From NCBI GenBank assembly GCA_016223145.1, contig JACRPN010000012.1, forward strand, positions 62,001-126,000: a stretch of DNA of 64,000 bases, in the 5' to 3' direction. The translations under genes were made by a program, and so were the position numbers. Positions 17,755 through 26,427 of the stretch are shown here, piece by piece. The DNA comes from Armatimonadota bacterium (lineage in GTDB: Bacteria; Armatimonadota; Fimbriimonadia; Fimbriimonadales; Fimbriimonadaceae). The stretch's first letter is position 1; every line of letters starts with the position of its first letter. The notes beneath the pieces are model-generated. The model ran no database searches. It saw only the letters and a list, made by a program, of their open reading frames with translations, and was not told the DNA's origin.

Positions 17755-18144
17755 TCAATGTACGGTTCCAACCGGCTCCGAGAGCAGCACCGCGTAGCCG
17801 TCTGGATCGGCGATGAGCATGGTGCGCTCGCCCCAAACCGCCATTTCGAGGTCGCGCAAGACGGGCACCCGGCCCTTTTCCAGGAACTGGGCGACTTGCG
17901 GCAGGTTCTTGACGCGGAACTTGATGACCAAGCCCACACAAGGCTTTCGCCCCGACTCGGCTCCGTCTTGAGGCTGCTGCACCAGGAGAATCTCGGTCGC
18001 ACCCGTGCCAAGGTAGGCGATCCGACTGCCATCCGACGAATCTTGTCCCCGGATCGGCAAGTCGAGCATTCCGTGATAGAACTCGAGGGACCGATCCAGG
18101 TCCTGAACGTCCAAAATCATGTGCGAGAAGTTGGTGCACCCCAT
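17755..18144 (-). CDS. VOC-superfamily (glyoxalase/dioxygenase-like) protein
   Basis: A 129-residue single-module VOC protein: SHMILDVQDLDRSLEFYHGM at the N-terminus is the classic first beta-alpha-beta unit, and MLIADPDGYAVLLSEP closes the second. Potential metal ligands are His8, a Glu in GATEILLV and the Glu of LLSEP. Substrate is not deducible; lyase, dioxygenase and antibiotic-resistance roles all occur in this superfamily. Divergent from the caspase-fold gene. Confidence 0.85.
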   Translation of the reverse strand: MGCTNFSHMILDVQDLDRSLEFYHGMLDLPIRGQDSSDGSRIAYLGTGATEILLVQQPQDGAESGRKPCVGLVIKFRVKNLPQVAQFLEKGRVPVLRDLEMAVWGERTMLIADPDGYAVLLSEPVGTVH

Positions 18145-18246
18145 AACCCTTCGCCAGTGCTAAGCTTTTCGCTCTTGGTTTTCCAATTCCTTCAACGAAT
18201 TTCACTGGAAATACGGGGTTCCCGTGCTGAAATAGGAAAGAGGACG

Positions 18247-21200
18247 ATGACTGCGCGAACACTGACCACTCTTGCACTTGCCGGGCTTGCCCTCGCGCCA
18301 CTCGCCGGCTGGGCTCAGATCCAGCGAACGGCGCAGCAGGACACACCGGTTGCCCAAGCCAAGCGATGGGCGCTGGTCGTCGGCGCTAAGGACTACGAAT
18401 TCTATTCTCCGCTGGACTACGCGGTGAACGATGCAACGGAGTTCGCGCAGACGCTCGTCGAAACCTATCGCTTCGACAAGGACTCCGTGGCTCTGCTGAC
18501 CGAAGAGCAGGGCCCGAGAAAGACGCCGACGGTGGGTCACATCAAAGGCGAACTAGCCACCATGCTTGCCGACAAGCGGTTCAGCAAGTCGGACCTCTTT
18601 GTGTTCTTTTTTGCTGGGCACGGTGTAGGCAAGGACGCCAAGGACTACCTGCTCCCTACCGATGCCCGCCCCGAAAGCGCGACAGACGTGGGCCTTCCGG
18701 TCAGCTATATCTTTGAGAAGATCAAGGACGCAGGCCTCAAAAACGTCCTGATTATCGCGGATGCCTGCCGTTCCGGTGGAGAGAACCAGTTTGGCAAAGA
18801 GCTTCAGGAGCTCGGCCAGAAGTATAACCTTGCGGTTTTGCTCGGCTGCCAACCGGGCAGACGATCCTATGAGTACGGCGCTTTGAAGCACGGCGCGTTT
18901 GCCTATCACCTGCTCAAAGCGCTCACGAAACCGGAACTCCGAGATGCCAGCTCTGGGGCTTTGTGGGCGTCCAAGGTCAGCGAGTACGTCCAGAAGAGCG
19001 TCTTCGACTACACCGAGCGCGATTACGGAGAGGCGGCACAGCGCCCCGCCACGTGGAACGACCCAACCCGCGACATCCTCCTCGGCGCGTTTCTGCCGAA
19101 GGATTTCTCGAAGGAGGGCCTGCAGAAGCTGCAGGAGCAGGCCAAGTCGCTGGACAAGGCCACGCGGGCCAACGCCCTCATCGAATATGGCCAAGCGCTT
19201 TTTGACGAAGACCGCTATGCCGAGTGCGTCGAGGTTTTGAAGACGGTCGAATCTCTCGACGCGTTGACGGCCAGCGCCATGTACACGCTGGGTGTGGCGC
19301 TGAAGCTGATGGACAGAACCGGGGAGTCGGCCAAGGTCCTGGAGAAGCTGAGCGGGATGGAGAGCGAGGGCTACTACTCCCAACTTGCAATACTTTCGAA
19401 CCCTCAGCGCGGCCTCTCGGACGAGAAGAAAGTGGCGGCTGCCGCGGAGCTCTGGTCCATCGACAAGTCCTGGTCGACGGGGATTCTGGTTTGGAACACC
19501 TACCGACAGATGGCGCCTCAGGACAAGTACATCGCGTTTCTCAAGGAGTTTGCCGCCTTGGAGGGGTTGACGGACCGGCAGAAGCACTTTGCGGAGGGCG
19601 ACTTGGCGATCTTCACAAGTCGCTACCCTGACGCCGTTGAGCACTTTCAGGCCGCGCTGAAGGCCAAAGGCGATTCGCCGTCTTCGTTGATCATCCGGCT
19701 GATGCTTGTCCCCCCGCTCGAGATATTGGGCAAGACGAAGGAGCTCCAGGCCCTCACGGAAAGCGCGCTCAGGGATGCCGATCCCGCCTACTGGCTGATC
19801 CTAAAGGCGCGCTTGGCCAAGCAAGCAGGGGACAAGGATGCCATGGAGGCGGCCCTGGACCAGGTGCTAGACAGCCGGCCGGACTCCGATCAGTTGCTGC
19901 AATTGATGCATTTGGCCGGGGTGCGGGCGTTTGTCCTGAAAGACAAGATCCATCGAGAGGCTTCCCGGATGCCCTATTCTTGGAAAGCTCAGCTCGTAGA
20001 CGCAATCGCGAGCATTGTCGAGCTGTTTCAAAAGCACGGCGAACAGGACGGCCAGAAGGCGCTTGAGGAGGCGGTCAACAAGGCGGGCCAATATGCGGAC
20101 GACGAAATCAGATTCATGACCGAAGCGTTCGCGATGATGGACAACTTGATCGTCGAACTCGCGGGCCAGAAGGGCATACCGGTCGAAAAGGTCGCGCAAA
20201 TCCAGAACCTGTATTTCTCGATCATGCTGGGCTTCGTCGGCCAGTTCGGCAGCTATGACGACGCGTGGTACCAGCTTCTCTACTTCGCGCTTTCCACCGA
20301 GCGCTCGGTGCAGCTCGACCGGATCTTCTCGAACCATATCGGGCCCCAACTTAAGCCTGGCGCCGTGAACGGCTCGCTGAGGATGTACCTGCTGCAGACA
20401 GCCATGTGCGTGGGCAACGAGCCTCTGATCGAGAAACTCCTTTCCCAGGGGGGCCTGCTGCCGACGGATCGGGTGGACGCCACCTGGCTCTACAGCGCCT
20501 ACCTGGCTTCGGTGGACCGATTCGCCGAAGCCGAGAAGCTGATCCAGTCGGCGCCCAGCCCAACCGCGGGCTTCCAGCCGCTGTCGATTGCCCTGAGAGC
20601 ATGGTTCGATGCGCGCGCGGGCCGCAAAGACGCCGCCAAAGCCAAGCTTGGGGGGCTCGAGCCCGACGGGCTCCAGGTCTCTGCGCTCATGGGGCTTGCG
20701 TACGCGGCGCTTGGAGATTGGCAAAAGGCCGAACCTCTCCTATCTCCCTCAAGATCGGCGCGCAACTGGTCGATGACCTTCATCCACGCGGCGGCGTGCA
20801 AGGCGCTTTTTGCCCGCGCGCTGGAACGGAAGGACTTGGAGACCGCGGACTCACTTGCCTATGAGGCTGGGCTGTCCCAAGCGGGGAACAGGCTATTCAA
20901 CGGTTTCCATTTCGGACTTGAACCCGATTTGGGGGGCTATCGCGGGACCGTTTCCTTCTCGGTTACGATGGGTGACGACCGTTTGGAATCGGAGCAAGGG
21001 AGCCTGTCGCTGACGTTTGAGGTGGGCGGCAAGGTCACGGGCACCTATGAGTCCGCCGAGGGCAAAGTGCGCACGATCGCGGGGGCCATCGACGCGTTTG
21101 GCAATCTGACCGGAAAGGTGAGGGGCGAGGGCAAGGAGTTGGATATCGCCGCGAAGCTCGCGCCGTCGGATCGCTACGCGAAGATGGCCCAGCTCAAGCA

Positions 21201-21267
21201 GCCTGGGCAGCTCATCCTCCTCTATGACAACGAATACCGGACGGTCTGGATCGCCACCCCCAAATAG
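18247..21267 (+). CDS. Secreted caspase-fold (peptidase C14) protein with TPR-like repeats
   Basis: ATG 18247 is preceded by an AGAGG ribosome site and opens a signal peptide (TLALAGLALAPLAGWAQ); the frame is open a further 184 codons upstream, but that stretch overlaps the divergent VOC gene. Residues about 38-280 form a caspase-fold domain with the His-Cys dyad His125 (FFFAGHGVG) and Cys174 (IIADACRSGG). Residues about 290-890 are helical and TPR-like (repeated ALxxxG and AxxLL patterns), and the last about 110 residues are beta-rich (VTGTYESAEGKVRT, GQLILLYDNEYRTV). Total 1006 aa. The enzyme probably cleaves after basic residues outside the cytoplasm; substrate unknown. Confidence 0.82.
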   Translation: MTARTLTTLALAGLALAPLAGWAQIQRTAQQDTPVAQAKRWALVVGAKDYEFYSPLDYAVNDATEFAQTLVETYRFDKDSVALLTEEQGPRKTPTVGHIKGELATMLADKRFSKSDLFVFFFAGHGVGKDAKDYLLPTDARPESATDVGLPVSYIFEKIKDAGLKNVLIIADACRSGGENQFGKELQELGQKYNLAVLLGCQPGRRSYEYGALKHGAFAYHLLKALTKPELRDASSGALWASKVSEYVQKSVFDYTERDYGEAAQRPATWNDPTRDILLGAFLPKDFSKEGLQKLQEQAKSLDKATRANALIEYGQALFDEDRYAECVEVLKTVESLDALTASAMYTLGVALKLMDRTGESAKVLEKLSGMESEGYYSQLAILSNPQRGLSDEKKVAAAAELWSIDKSWSTGILVWNTYRQMAPQDKYIAFLKEFAALEGLTDRQKHFAEGDLAIFTSRYPDAVEHFQAALKAKGDSPSSLIIRLMLVPPLEILGKTKELQALTESALRDADPAYWLILKARLAKQAGDKDAMEAALDQVLDSRPDSDQLLQLMHLAGVRAFVLKDKIHREASRMPYSWKAQLVDAIASIVELFQKHGEQDGQKALEEAVNKAGQYADDEIRFMTEAFAMMDNLIVELAGQKGIPVEKVAQIQNLYFSIMLGFVGQFGSYDDAWYQLLYFALSTERSVQLDRIFSNHIGPQLKPGAVNGSLRMYLLQTAMCVGNEPLIEKLLSQGGLLPTDRVDATWLYSAYLASVDRFAEAEKLIQSAPSPTAGFQPLSIALRAWFDARAGRKDAAKAKLGGLEPDGLQVSALMGLAYAALGDWQKAEPLLSPSRSARNWSMTFIHAAACKALFARALERKDLETADSLAYEAGLSQAGNRLFNGFHFGLEPDLGGYRGTVSFSVTMGDDRLESEQGSLSLTFEVGGKVTGTYESAEGKVRTIAGAIDAFGNLTGKVRGEGKELDIAAKLAPSDRYAKMAQLKQPGQLILLYDNEYRTVWIATPK

Positions 21268-21294
21268 GCTGTACCACTTGGCCAGCGGGCCAAG

Positions 21295-21924
21295 CTAGAA
21301 CGCCATGCCGGTGTAGTCTCGGATCAGACCCACCACCTTGCCGATGACTCGGGCGTCCTCGCGTCGGACCTCGATCGGCTCATAGGCGGGGTTGCTCGGC
21401 ATCAGCTTGACGCCGGTCCTGTCCATGTTCAGGCGTTTCACGGTCGCCTCTTCGCCGAGGAGCACCGCAACCAAGTCGCCGTGATTGGCGGTCTGCTGCG
21501 GCTTGATCACCACAAGGTCGCGGGGAAGGATGCCCTCGCCGGTCATGGAGTCGCCTTTCACTCGAAGAAGAAAGGCCTTCTCAATGTTGCGAACCATGTC
21601 GGAGGGCACCGGGAACATCCCCTCGACGTGCTCGATGGCGTCCACCCCGTAGCCAGCCGCAATGTTGCCCACCAGGGGCAGCATGATCGTGCGGGTCGAA
21701 GGCAGCATCGAAGGATGCACCAGTTTGATAGATCGAGGCGTGTTCGACCTGGCGATATAGCCCTTACGTGAAAGGGCGTCGAGATGCACTGTAACTCCGC
21801 GCAGGGAGCCAATGCCGAACTGCTTCCCGATCTCTCGGATCGAGGGCGGATAGCCCTCCTGCTGGATGTAGTCCACCACGAACTGGAGAATCTGTTGCTG
21901 TTTTTGTGTGAGTGCCTTGGCCAT
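21295..21924 (-). CDS. lexA: LexA SOS repressor
   Basis: A 209-residue repressor. The N-terminal winged helix (KQQQILQFVVDYIQQEGYPP, then SIREIGKQFGIGS) binds DNA. The autocleavage bond is Ala90-Gly91 (NIAAGYG), and the Ser126 (KGDSMTGEGI) and Lys163 (ATVKRL) dyad is intact. RecA-stimulated self-cleavage derepresses SOS genes. It is preceded by a near-consensus promoter and a palindrome consistent with autoregulation (21955-21991). No other SOS gene is recognised in this window. Confidence 0.95.
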   Translation of the reverse strand: MAKALTQKQQQILQFVVDYIQQEGYPPSIREIGKQFGIGSLRGVTVHLDALSRKGYIARSNTPRSIKLVHPSMLPSTRTIMLPLVGNIAAGYGVDAIEHVEGMFPVPSDMVRNIEKAFLLRVKGDSMTGEGILPRDLVVIKPQQTANHGDLVAVLLGEEATVKRLNMDRTGVKLMPSNPAYEPIEVRREDARVIGKVVGLIRDYTGMAF

Positions 21925-21954
21925 GGCTGTTCCCCCGCAAGCCCTTCTGAGCCC

Positions 21955-21991
21955 GTAGACGAACTATACAGTTAATTTGTCTACATGTCAA
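21955..21991 (-). promoter_or_regulatory. lexA promoter with overlapping palindromic operator candidate
   Basis: On the minus strand a perfect -35 TTGACA (21986-21991) and a -10 TATAGT (21963-21968) are separated by exactly 17 bases, 39 bases from the lexA ATG. An inverted repeat GTAGAC-N18-GTCTAC (21955-21960 and 21979-21984) spans the promoter. A second palindromic element (AACT-N4-AGTT) lies inside it. The arrangement fits LexA repressing its own promoter. Confidence 0.75.
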
Positions 21992-22074
21992 GGGGCCATG
22001 AATGCATCTTGTGTCTGGCATAGGCCAATGGGCGGTTCCGCGCGGCCGCCAACCGGCAACGTGCGAAGCTCAAC

Positions 22075-22212
22075 TTAGCCAGAGGCCCGATCGAGCAAGG
22101 CGTCCAGGTCGGCCTGAGCCTTTTTGACGCGCCTATCCACCATCTGCAGGTACAGAAACAGGCCGAACCACACCAGTAACGGCGGAACCGTCGCGATCAT
22201 CCAGTTGTCCAT
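22075..22212 (-). CDS. CcmD-like small membrane protein
   Basis: A 45-residue ORF (starting MDNWMIATVPPLLVWFGLFL) with one N-terminal membrane helix followed by a basic then helical tail (MVDRRVKKAQADLDALLD). This is the usual CcmD layout: a tiny single-span protein encoded directly after ccmC, needed for release of holo-CcmE from the CcmABC complex. It overlaps the 3' end of ccmC by 80 bases in another frame. Sequence conservation in CcmD is low, so the call rests on size, topology and position. Confidence 0.65.
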   Translation of the reverse strand: MDNWMIATVPPLLVWFGLFLYLQMVDRRVKKAQADLDALLDRASG

Positions 22213-22861
22213 GAAGCTCCTCTATTTTGGCCTCGATCAGCGAGGCCCGAACCGAAAGGCGATAAATCCAGATCGAGACGCCCATCACCATCAGGAAGAT
22301 GGACCAGTACACGACCTTGTACGTGGGGTCGAACGTGGTGGTGAGCTTGGTCTCGGGGTGCAGGCTGACCGTGGACGGCAGCCTGGGATAGACGAAAAGC
22401 AGAAAGAGAATGGGCATCAGTGACGCCAGCTCGTAGGCAGCGGCGACGGTTGCTCGTTTGCGCTCGTCGGTGAACCCGGATCTGAGCGCGAAATAGGCCC
22501 CGATGATCAGCATGACCAACAAGAAGGAGGTCTGGCGCGGGTCCCAACCCCACCAGGCGCCCCACTGCATCCTGGAAAAGAGGATTCCCGTGATAAGGGT
22601 CAGCACGCCGAGAACCATCGTCATGTGCTGGCAGACCGCCGCCCGAATGTCCCAGTTAAGGTCCCGATCCATCAAATAGCGGATCGAAAAATAGGCCCCG
22701 GCGAACAGGAACAGGGAGCAGGCGATCGCCTCGGGCAGATGGAAGAAGACGATGCGAGCGAGGTCGGGCTCGCTGAACCCGCTGGCTGGCGGCGCCTTGA
22801 ACGAGGCGATGATCCCGGCGCTCATGCCGAGAAGCAGGATGATTCGTCCCAATGTCTTCAA
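22133..22861 (-). CDS. ccmC: CcmC heme handling protein of cytochrome c maturation
   Basis: A 242-residue protein with six membrane helices and the tryptophan-rich heme-binding WWD motif WGAWWGWDPRQT. Histidines on the flanking loops (FFHLPEA, CQHMTMV) are the expected axial ligands. No ATG fits; TTG at 22861 overlaps the ccmB stop as TTGA and is chosen, with TTG 22870 as an alternative. The open frame extends further into ccmB but that part is arginine-rich shadow. CcmC transfers heme to CcmE in the inner membrane. Confidence 0.9.
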   Translation of the reverse strand: MKTLGRIILLLGMSAGIIASFKAPPASGFSEPDLARIVFFHLPEAIACSLFLFAGAYFSIRYLMDRDLNWDIRAAVCQHMTMVLGVLTLITGILFSRMQWGAWWGWDPRQTSFLLVMLIIGAYFALRSGFTDERKRATVAAAYELASLMPILFLLFVYPRLPSTVSLHPETKLTTTFDPTYKVVYWSIFLMVMGVSIWIYRLSVRASLIEAKIEELHGQLDDRDGSAVTGVVRPVSVPADGG

Positions 22862-23535
22862 TTTCTCCAAACTACGCCAAAAAGGTGAGGACCGACGGCA
22901 AACATGGCCACTCCGTATCCCCAGAGCGCCATCGCCGAGTTGAACCCGTTGCGCACGATGCCTTCCCCAAGCGCGACTCCGGTCGCCTCGACGGCCACCG
23001 CCAATACGGGAACAAGCAGGGGCAGCGAGACCGTTCCCGCGAGGACGTAACGGTTCGCGCCTTGGGCGACAAGCGCCCCACAAAACGTCACCGTCGCCGC
23101 GAGAGCCACGCTGCCTCCCAACATACAGAGCACGTAGAGGCCTGGCTTGATCGCATAGGGGCCGGTCAGAAGCAGAAACAGTGCGCTGAGCAACGCCGCG
23201 GAGGCCATCATGAGCAACAGGTTGTAGAGTGCTTTGCCCCAGAAGACGGCGCTGGGCCGCGCGATCAGCCGAAGCAGATCGCCGGTGCCCTGCTCTTCTT
23301 CAGTAATGAAGGTCCTGGGCAGCGAGGCGACGGCACTGAAGAGCAAGGTGATCCAGAGGATAGCCGCCGCGATGCCAGGGACGAGCCTCATGTTGGCTGC
23401 GGCAAAGGAGGCCGTGAGCACTGCACCGACGTTGAACAGGAACGCGGTCAGCAGGCCGCTCTTGCTTCGGAATTCCGTCCGCAACTCCTTGCGGAGCACG
23501 GCAGAGACGTCCTCCGTCCAGGTCCCGTTAGGCAA
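22858..23535 (-). CDS. ccmB: CcmB heme exporter permease subunit
   Basis: A 225-residue integral membrane protein with about six helices. Hallmarks are the N-terminal KELRTEFRSKSGLLTAFLFN, TFITEEEQGTGDLLRL and the gene order ccmA-ccmB-ccmC. It forms the membrane part of the CcmAB ABC complex that releases holo-CcmE. The start lies 38 bases downstream of the ccmA stop, and the stop overlaps ccmC. Confidence 0.9.
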   Translation of the reverse strand: MPNGTWTEDVSAVLRKELRTEFRSKSGLLTAFLFNVGAVLTASFAAANMRLVPGIAAAILWITLLFSAVASLPRTFITEEEQGTGDLLRLIARPSAVFWGKALYNLLLMMASAALLSALFLLLTGPYAIKPGLYVLCMLGGSVALAATVTFCGALVAQGANRYVLAGTVSLPLLVPVLAVAVEATGVALGEGIVRNGFNSAMALWGYGVAMFAVGPHLFGVVWRN

Positions 23536-23573
23536 GGCTCAGCCTCCCATAGGGCCCCAAAGGCAATTGAAGG

Positions 23574-24152
23574 TCACCCGATGGTGATCTCATGGGTGCC
23601 AAGCCTCCGTTCTTGGGGGTCGTTGGTGGCGACGATCAGCACGCCCCGTTTGCGCTGTTCCTCCGCCACCCAGTCGAGGTTGGCTCTGCCTGCCTCATCC
23701 ATGCTGGCGCCAGGCTCGTCGAGCAAGAGAGCAAGGGGGTCAGGCTGGAGCGCGATGGCCAATTTGAGCCGGTTCCTGAGCCCCGTCGAGAGCTTCCCGG
23801 CAAACTGATTGCGATGGCTGCCAAGCCCGACTTTCCCGATCAGCTCGTCGGCGCGCGGGGCGCAAGCTCTCAGATGCGCCGAAAGCTCGAGATGCTCGAG
23901 CACGGTGAGGTGCGGGTAGACGGCAAGGTCCAGGGCAGAAAGGGAGAGGGTCCGGCGAGGGTCGCCCTCAGGCAGAATCACTGAGCCTTCGGAGGGGGGC
24001 ACCAGGCCTGCGATGACCTTGAGGAGCGTGGACTTGCCGGCGCCGTTGTTGCCCAGCACGACCAGCGAATCGCCCTTCTCGAGCGTGAAAGAGACGTTTC
24101 GGAAAAGGGTGCGGCTGCCAAAGCGCTTCCCCAACTTCTCGACCGTCAACAC
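23574..24152 (-). CDS. ccmA: CcmA ABC transporter ATP-binding protein
   Basis: A 192-residue ATPase, somewhat short. Walker A is GNNGAGKST (34-42), Walker B is LALLLDEPGASMD, and the signature is LSTGLRNRLKLA, with LSTG in place of LSGG as in many CcmA proteins. ATP hydrolysis drives CcmE release in cytochrome c maturation at the cytoplasmic face. First gene of the ccm operon; the start lies 55 bases from the divergent tmk start. Confidence 0.88.
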   Translation of the reverse strand: MLTVEKLGKRFGSRTLFRNVSFTLEKGDSLVVLGNNGAGKSTLLKVIAGLVPPSEGSVILPEGDPRRTLSLSALDLAVYPHLTVLEHLELSAHLRACAPRADELIGKVGLGSHRNQFAGKLSTGLRNRLKLAIALQPDPLALLLDEPGASMDEAGRANLDWVAEEQRKRGVLIVATNDPQERRLGTHEITIG

Positions 24153-24206
24153 CGCCTAAGTATGGCTCAGAAGCGGATTGCCGAACCCAAGTATCATCCG
24201 CGAGAG

Positions 24207-24818
24207 ATGTTCGTCACGTTTGAGGGCACCGAGGGTTCCGGCAAGAGCACCGCGCTCAAAGCGATCGCCGATGCCTTGGAGCGCCGCGGCCACACCGTGG
24301 TCTGTACCCGGGAACCGGGCGCAGGAACCTTCGGGCGCTCGGTCAGGGAGCTCTTGCTCCACGGTGAGGCCCTGTCACCTTGGGCAGAGCTGTTCCTGTT
24401 TCTGGCCGACCGGGCCGAGCACGCCGACAAGGTGCTTCGGCCGGCCCTGGAACGCGGCGACGTCGTGCTCTGCGACCGCTATGGCGATTCGACCGTGGCC
24501 TATCAGGGCCACGCAAGGGGCCTTCCAGTCGAGAAATTGCGGGAACTGAACCGCCTGGCGACCGGCGGACTTCGTCCGGACCTCTCGCTGCTCTTTGACA
24601 TCGAGCCCGCGATCGGTCTGGCCCGACTTTCAGCGAAAGATCGCCTCGACGGCGAGCCGCTTTCGTTTCATGAAGCGGTTCGGAGGGGATTCCACGCTGA
24701 GATGTCGCTCGATCCTGGGCGGTGGGTGGTCATCGATGCGGCGGCGTCTCCCGATCAGGTGGTGGGCCAGGCACTTTGGGCGATTCAAGCGCAATTGGCC
24801 AAAGAAATGCCCGCGTAA
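24207..24818 (+). CDS. tmk: Thymidylate kinase
   Basis: A 203-residue kinase converting dTMP to dTDP. P-loop FEGTEGSGKST (5-15), the DRYxDS-type motif CDRYGDSTVAYQGHARG and the TRE(P)G motif TREPGAG are present. ATG 24207 directly precedes the canonical FVTFEGTEGSGK start; an in-frame ATG at 24162 would add 15 unlikely residues close to the divergent ccmA start. Followed after 50 bases by the LolA-like gene on the same strand. Confidence 0.93.
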   Translation: MFVTFEGTEGSGKSTALKAIADALERRGHTVVCTREPGAGTFGRSVRELLLHGEALSPWAELFLFLADRAEHADKVLRPALERGDVVLCDRYGDSTVAYQGHARGLPVEKLRELNRLATGGLRPDLSLLFDIEPAIGLARLSAKDRLDGEPLSFHEAVRRGFHAEMSLDPGRWVVIDAAASPDQVVGQALWAIQAQLAKEMPA

Positions 24819-24868
24819 AACTGCTGGGGCGCGCTTCGGCGTCCATAATCCATAGGTACGGCGGCTGC

Positions 24869-25957
24869 ATGATGCTGATCTTTTTCGCTTTGTTATCCTC
24901 GGCTCAGGTGAGCGACCTGCTCGACGACTTTGAACGGGCTATGAAGAACACCCGATCGCTTTCGGCGGATGTGGTGCTCAAGATCGGCAGCCAAGCCACG
25001 GGCAGCGGGACCTTTGTGATGCAAAGGCCACTGCGGCTGGCGTACAAGATGAAGATCGGGGCCGCCGACTACAGCTTTATCCAGACCGAAAAGGCGATGC
25101 TCGAAATCGAGCATACGCAGAAAACATACCGTGAGTATCTTCCGTCCGACGGGCTCTACCTGCCAGACTCGGGGATCACCACAATCCCGCGCTTTGGCTT
25201 CCCGGTGGCCTTCATGCGCGGGTCGCTGAGAAGCCTGATCCCCTCCAACGCCAGATTTGAGCCGGCTCAGACACTCGAGAACGGCCAGACGGCGCTCACT
25301 TCCACGTTCTCTACGCCTCGCGGCACCTATGTCGTGAACGCGCGACTCGACAAGGAGGGGCGCCTCGTGTATGCCTCGACCGCGCCGAAGGGCAGTGAAG
25401 AGTCGGAGGCCGTCTCGATGGCGTTTTCGAACTTCAGGATCAACGACAAGCCGGCGGCGGCCGCCTTTTCGATGGCGCTTCCCGTGGGCTACGTTCCCGA
25501 CGTGCTTCCGATGCTGGCCGAGTCGCTGAACGTGGGCGATGCGGCGCCCCTGACAGGCTTTGGACCGGCAAAAGGAGGGAAAGGCGACCTGAAGGCGCAC
25601 GTTTCGGGGAAGCCTGCCCTGCTCATCGTCGGTCCGCCCGACTGTGAACCCACGCAAAAGCTGATCAAGAGCGTCGCGGGCTATTTGCCCAAGATCACCA
25701 AAGCGGGCAGCACGGCGGCGGTCTTGTGGTCCTCGCGTGGGTCCTGGAGCGGCACACCCGCAGGGCTCCGAGAGTTTGTGGGTTCGAAAGAGAGCGCGGC
25801 CGACCGCTTCAAGGCGCCGGCCAGCCCCTTTGCCGTCGCCATCGACAAGCGCGGAAAGATCACACAGATTTGGGTCGGATTCGATCCGGACAAGGCCGCC
25901 CAATACCAGGAAGAGATTTTGGCCGCGCTGAAGGGCGCGCTGCAGCCGCCGAAATGA
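24869..25957 (+). CDS. Secreted LolA-like protein with a C-terminal thioredoxin-fold-like region
   Basis: Start at the first of two ATGs (24869). A short signal peptide (MMLIFFALLSSAQ) is followed by about 200 residues resembling LolA/DUF2092 proteins: an amphipathic repeat of beta strands such as SADVVLKIGSQATGSGTFVM and SFIQTEKAMLEIEH. Residues about 225-355 look like a peroxiredoxin/thioredoxin fold (ALLIVGPPDCEPTQKLI, FAVAIDKRGKITQIW), but the CxxC pair is reduced to a single Cys, so it is unlikely to be a dithiol oxidoreductase. The stop overlaps the ribH start as ATGA. Role inferred: envelope lipid or lipoprotein handling. Confidence 0.6.
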   Translation: MMLIFFALLSSAQVSDLLDDFERAMKNTRSLSADVVLKIGSQATGSGTFVMQRPLRLAYKMKIGAADYSFIQTEKAMLEIEHTQKTYREYLPSDGLYLPDSGITTIPRFGFPVAFMRGSLRSLIPSNARFEPAQTLENGQTALTSTFSTPRGTYVVNARLDKEGRLVYASTAPKGSEESEAVSMAFSNFRINDKPAAAAFSMALPVGYVPDVLPMLAESLNVGDAAPLTGFGPAKGGKGDLKAHVSGKPALLIVGPPDCEPTQKLIKSVAGYLPKITKAGSTAAVLWSSRGSWSGTPAGLREFVGSKESAADRFKAPASPFAVAIDKRGKITQIWVGFDPDKAAQYQEEILAALKGALQPPK

Positions 25958-26427
25958 ACGAAGTCTCAGGATCGCTTTGTGCCAGGGGAAAGCGGATCGC
26001 CATCGTGGTCAGCCGCTTCAATGAGTATGTGACCAAACCGCTCGCCGAAGGCGCCATCGACGAGGCCCGGCGCCACGGCGCCGAAGTGTCTGACCTGGTC
26101 CACGTTCCTGGCACCTGGGAGATTCCGCTGGCCGTCGCGGCACTTCTCGACCGTCCTGAAACCACGCGGCCCCACGGGGTCGTGGCGCTTGGGTGCATCC
26201 TGCAGGGCGCGACCCTACACGCTCAGCTCCTGGCGCAAGACGTCGGAGAGGCGCTGTCGCTTCTTCAGGCGGAAAAGCGGGTCCCCGTCACCTGGGGCAT
26301 CCTAACGCCCGACACCCAGGAGCAAGCCATTGAGCGGGCGGGCATGAAGCTTGGAAACAAGGGCCGCGAGGCCACTTTGGCGGCGCTCGAAATGACGAGC
26401 GTCGTCGATCAGATTGTGGAACGCTAA
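25954..26427 (+). CDS. ribH: 6,7-dimethyl-8-ribityllumazine synthase
   Basis: A 157-residue enzyme that condenses the ribityl-pyrimidine intermediate with dihydroxybutanone phosphate in riboflavin biosynthesis. IAIVVSRFNEYVTKPL, VPGTWEIPLA and VALGCILQGATLHAQL are family signatures; His89 corresponds to the catalytic His. The ATG at 25954 overlaps the preceding stop (ATGA); the frame is open a further 76 codons but that is shadow. Riboflavin synthase, the next enzyme, is encoded separately at 57698. Confidence 0.93.
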   Translation: MNEVSGSLCARGKRIAIVVSRFNEYVTKPLAEGAIDEARRHGAEVSDLVHVPGTWEIPLAVAALLDRPETTRPHGVVALGCILQGATLHAQLLAQDVGEALSLLQAEKRVPVTWGILTPDTQEQAIERAGMKLGNKGREATLAALEMTSVVDQIVER

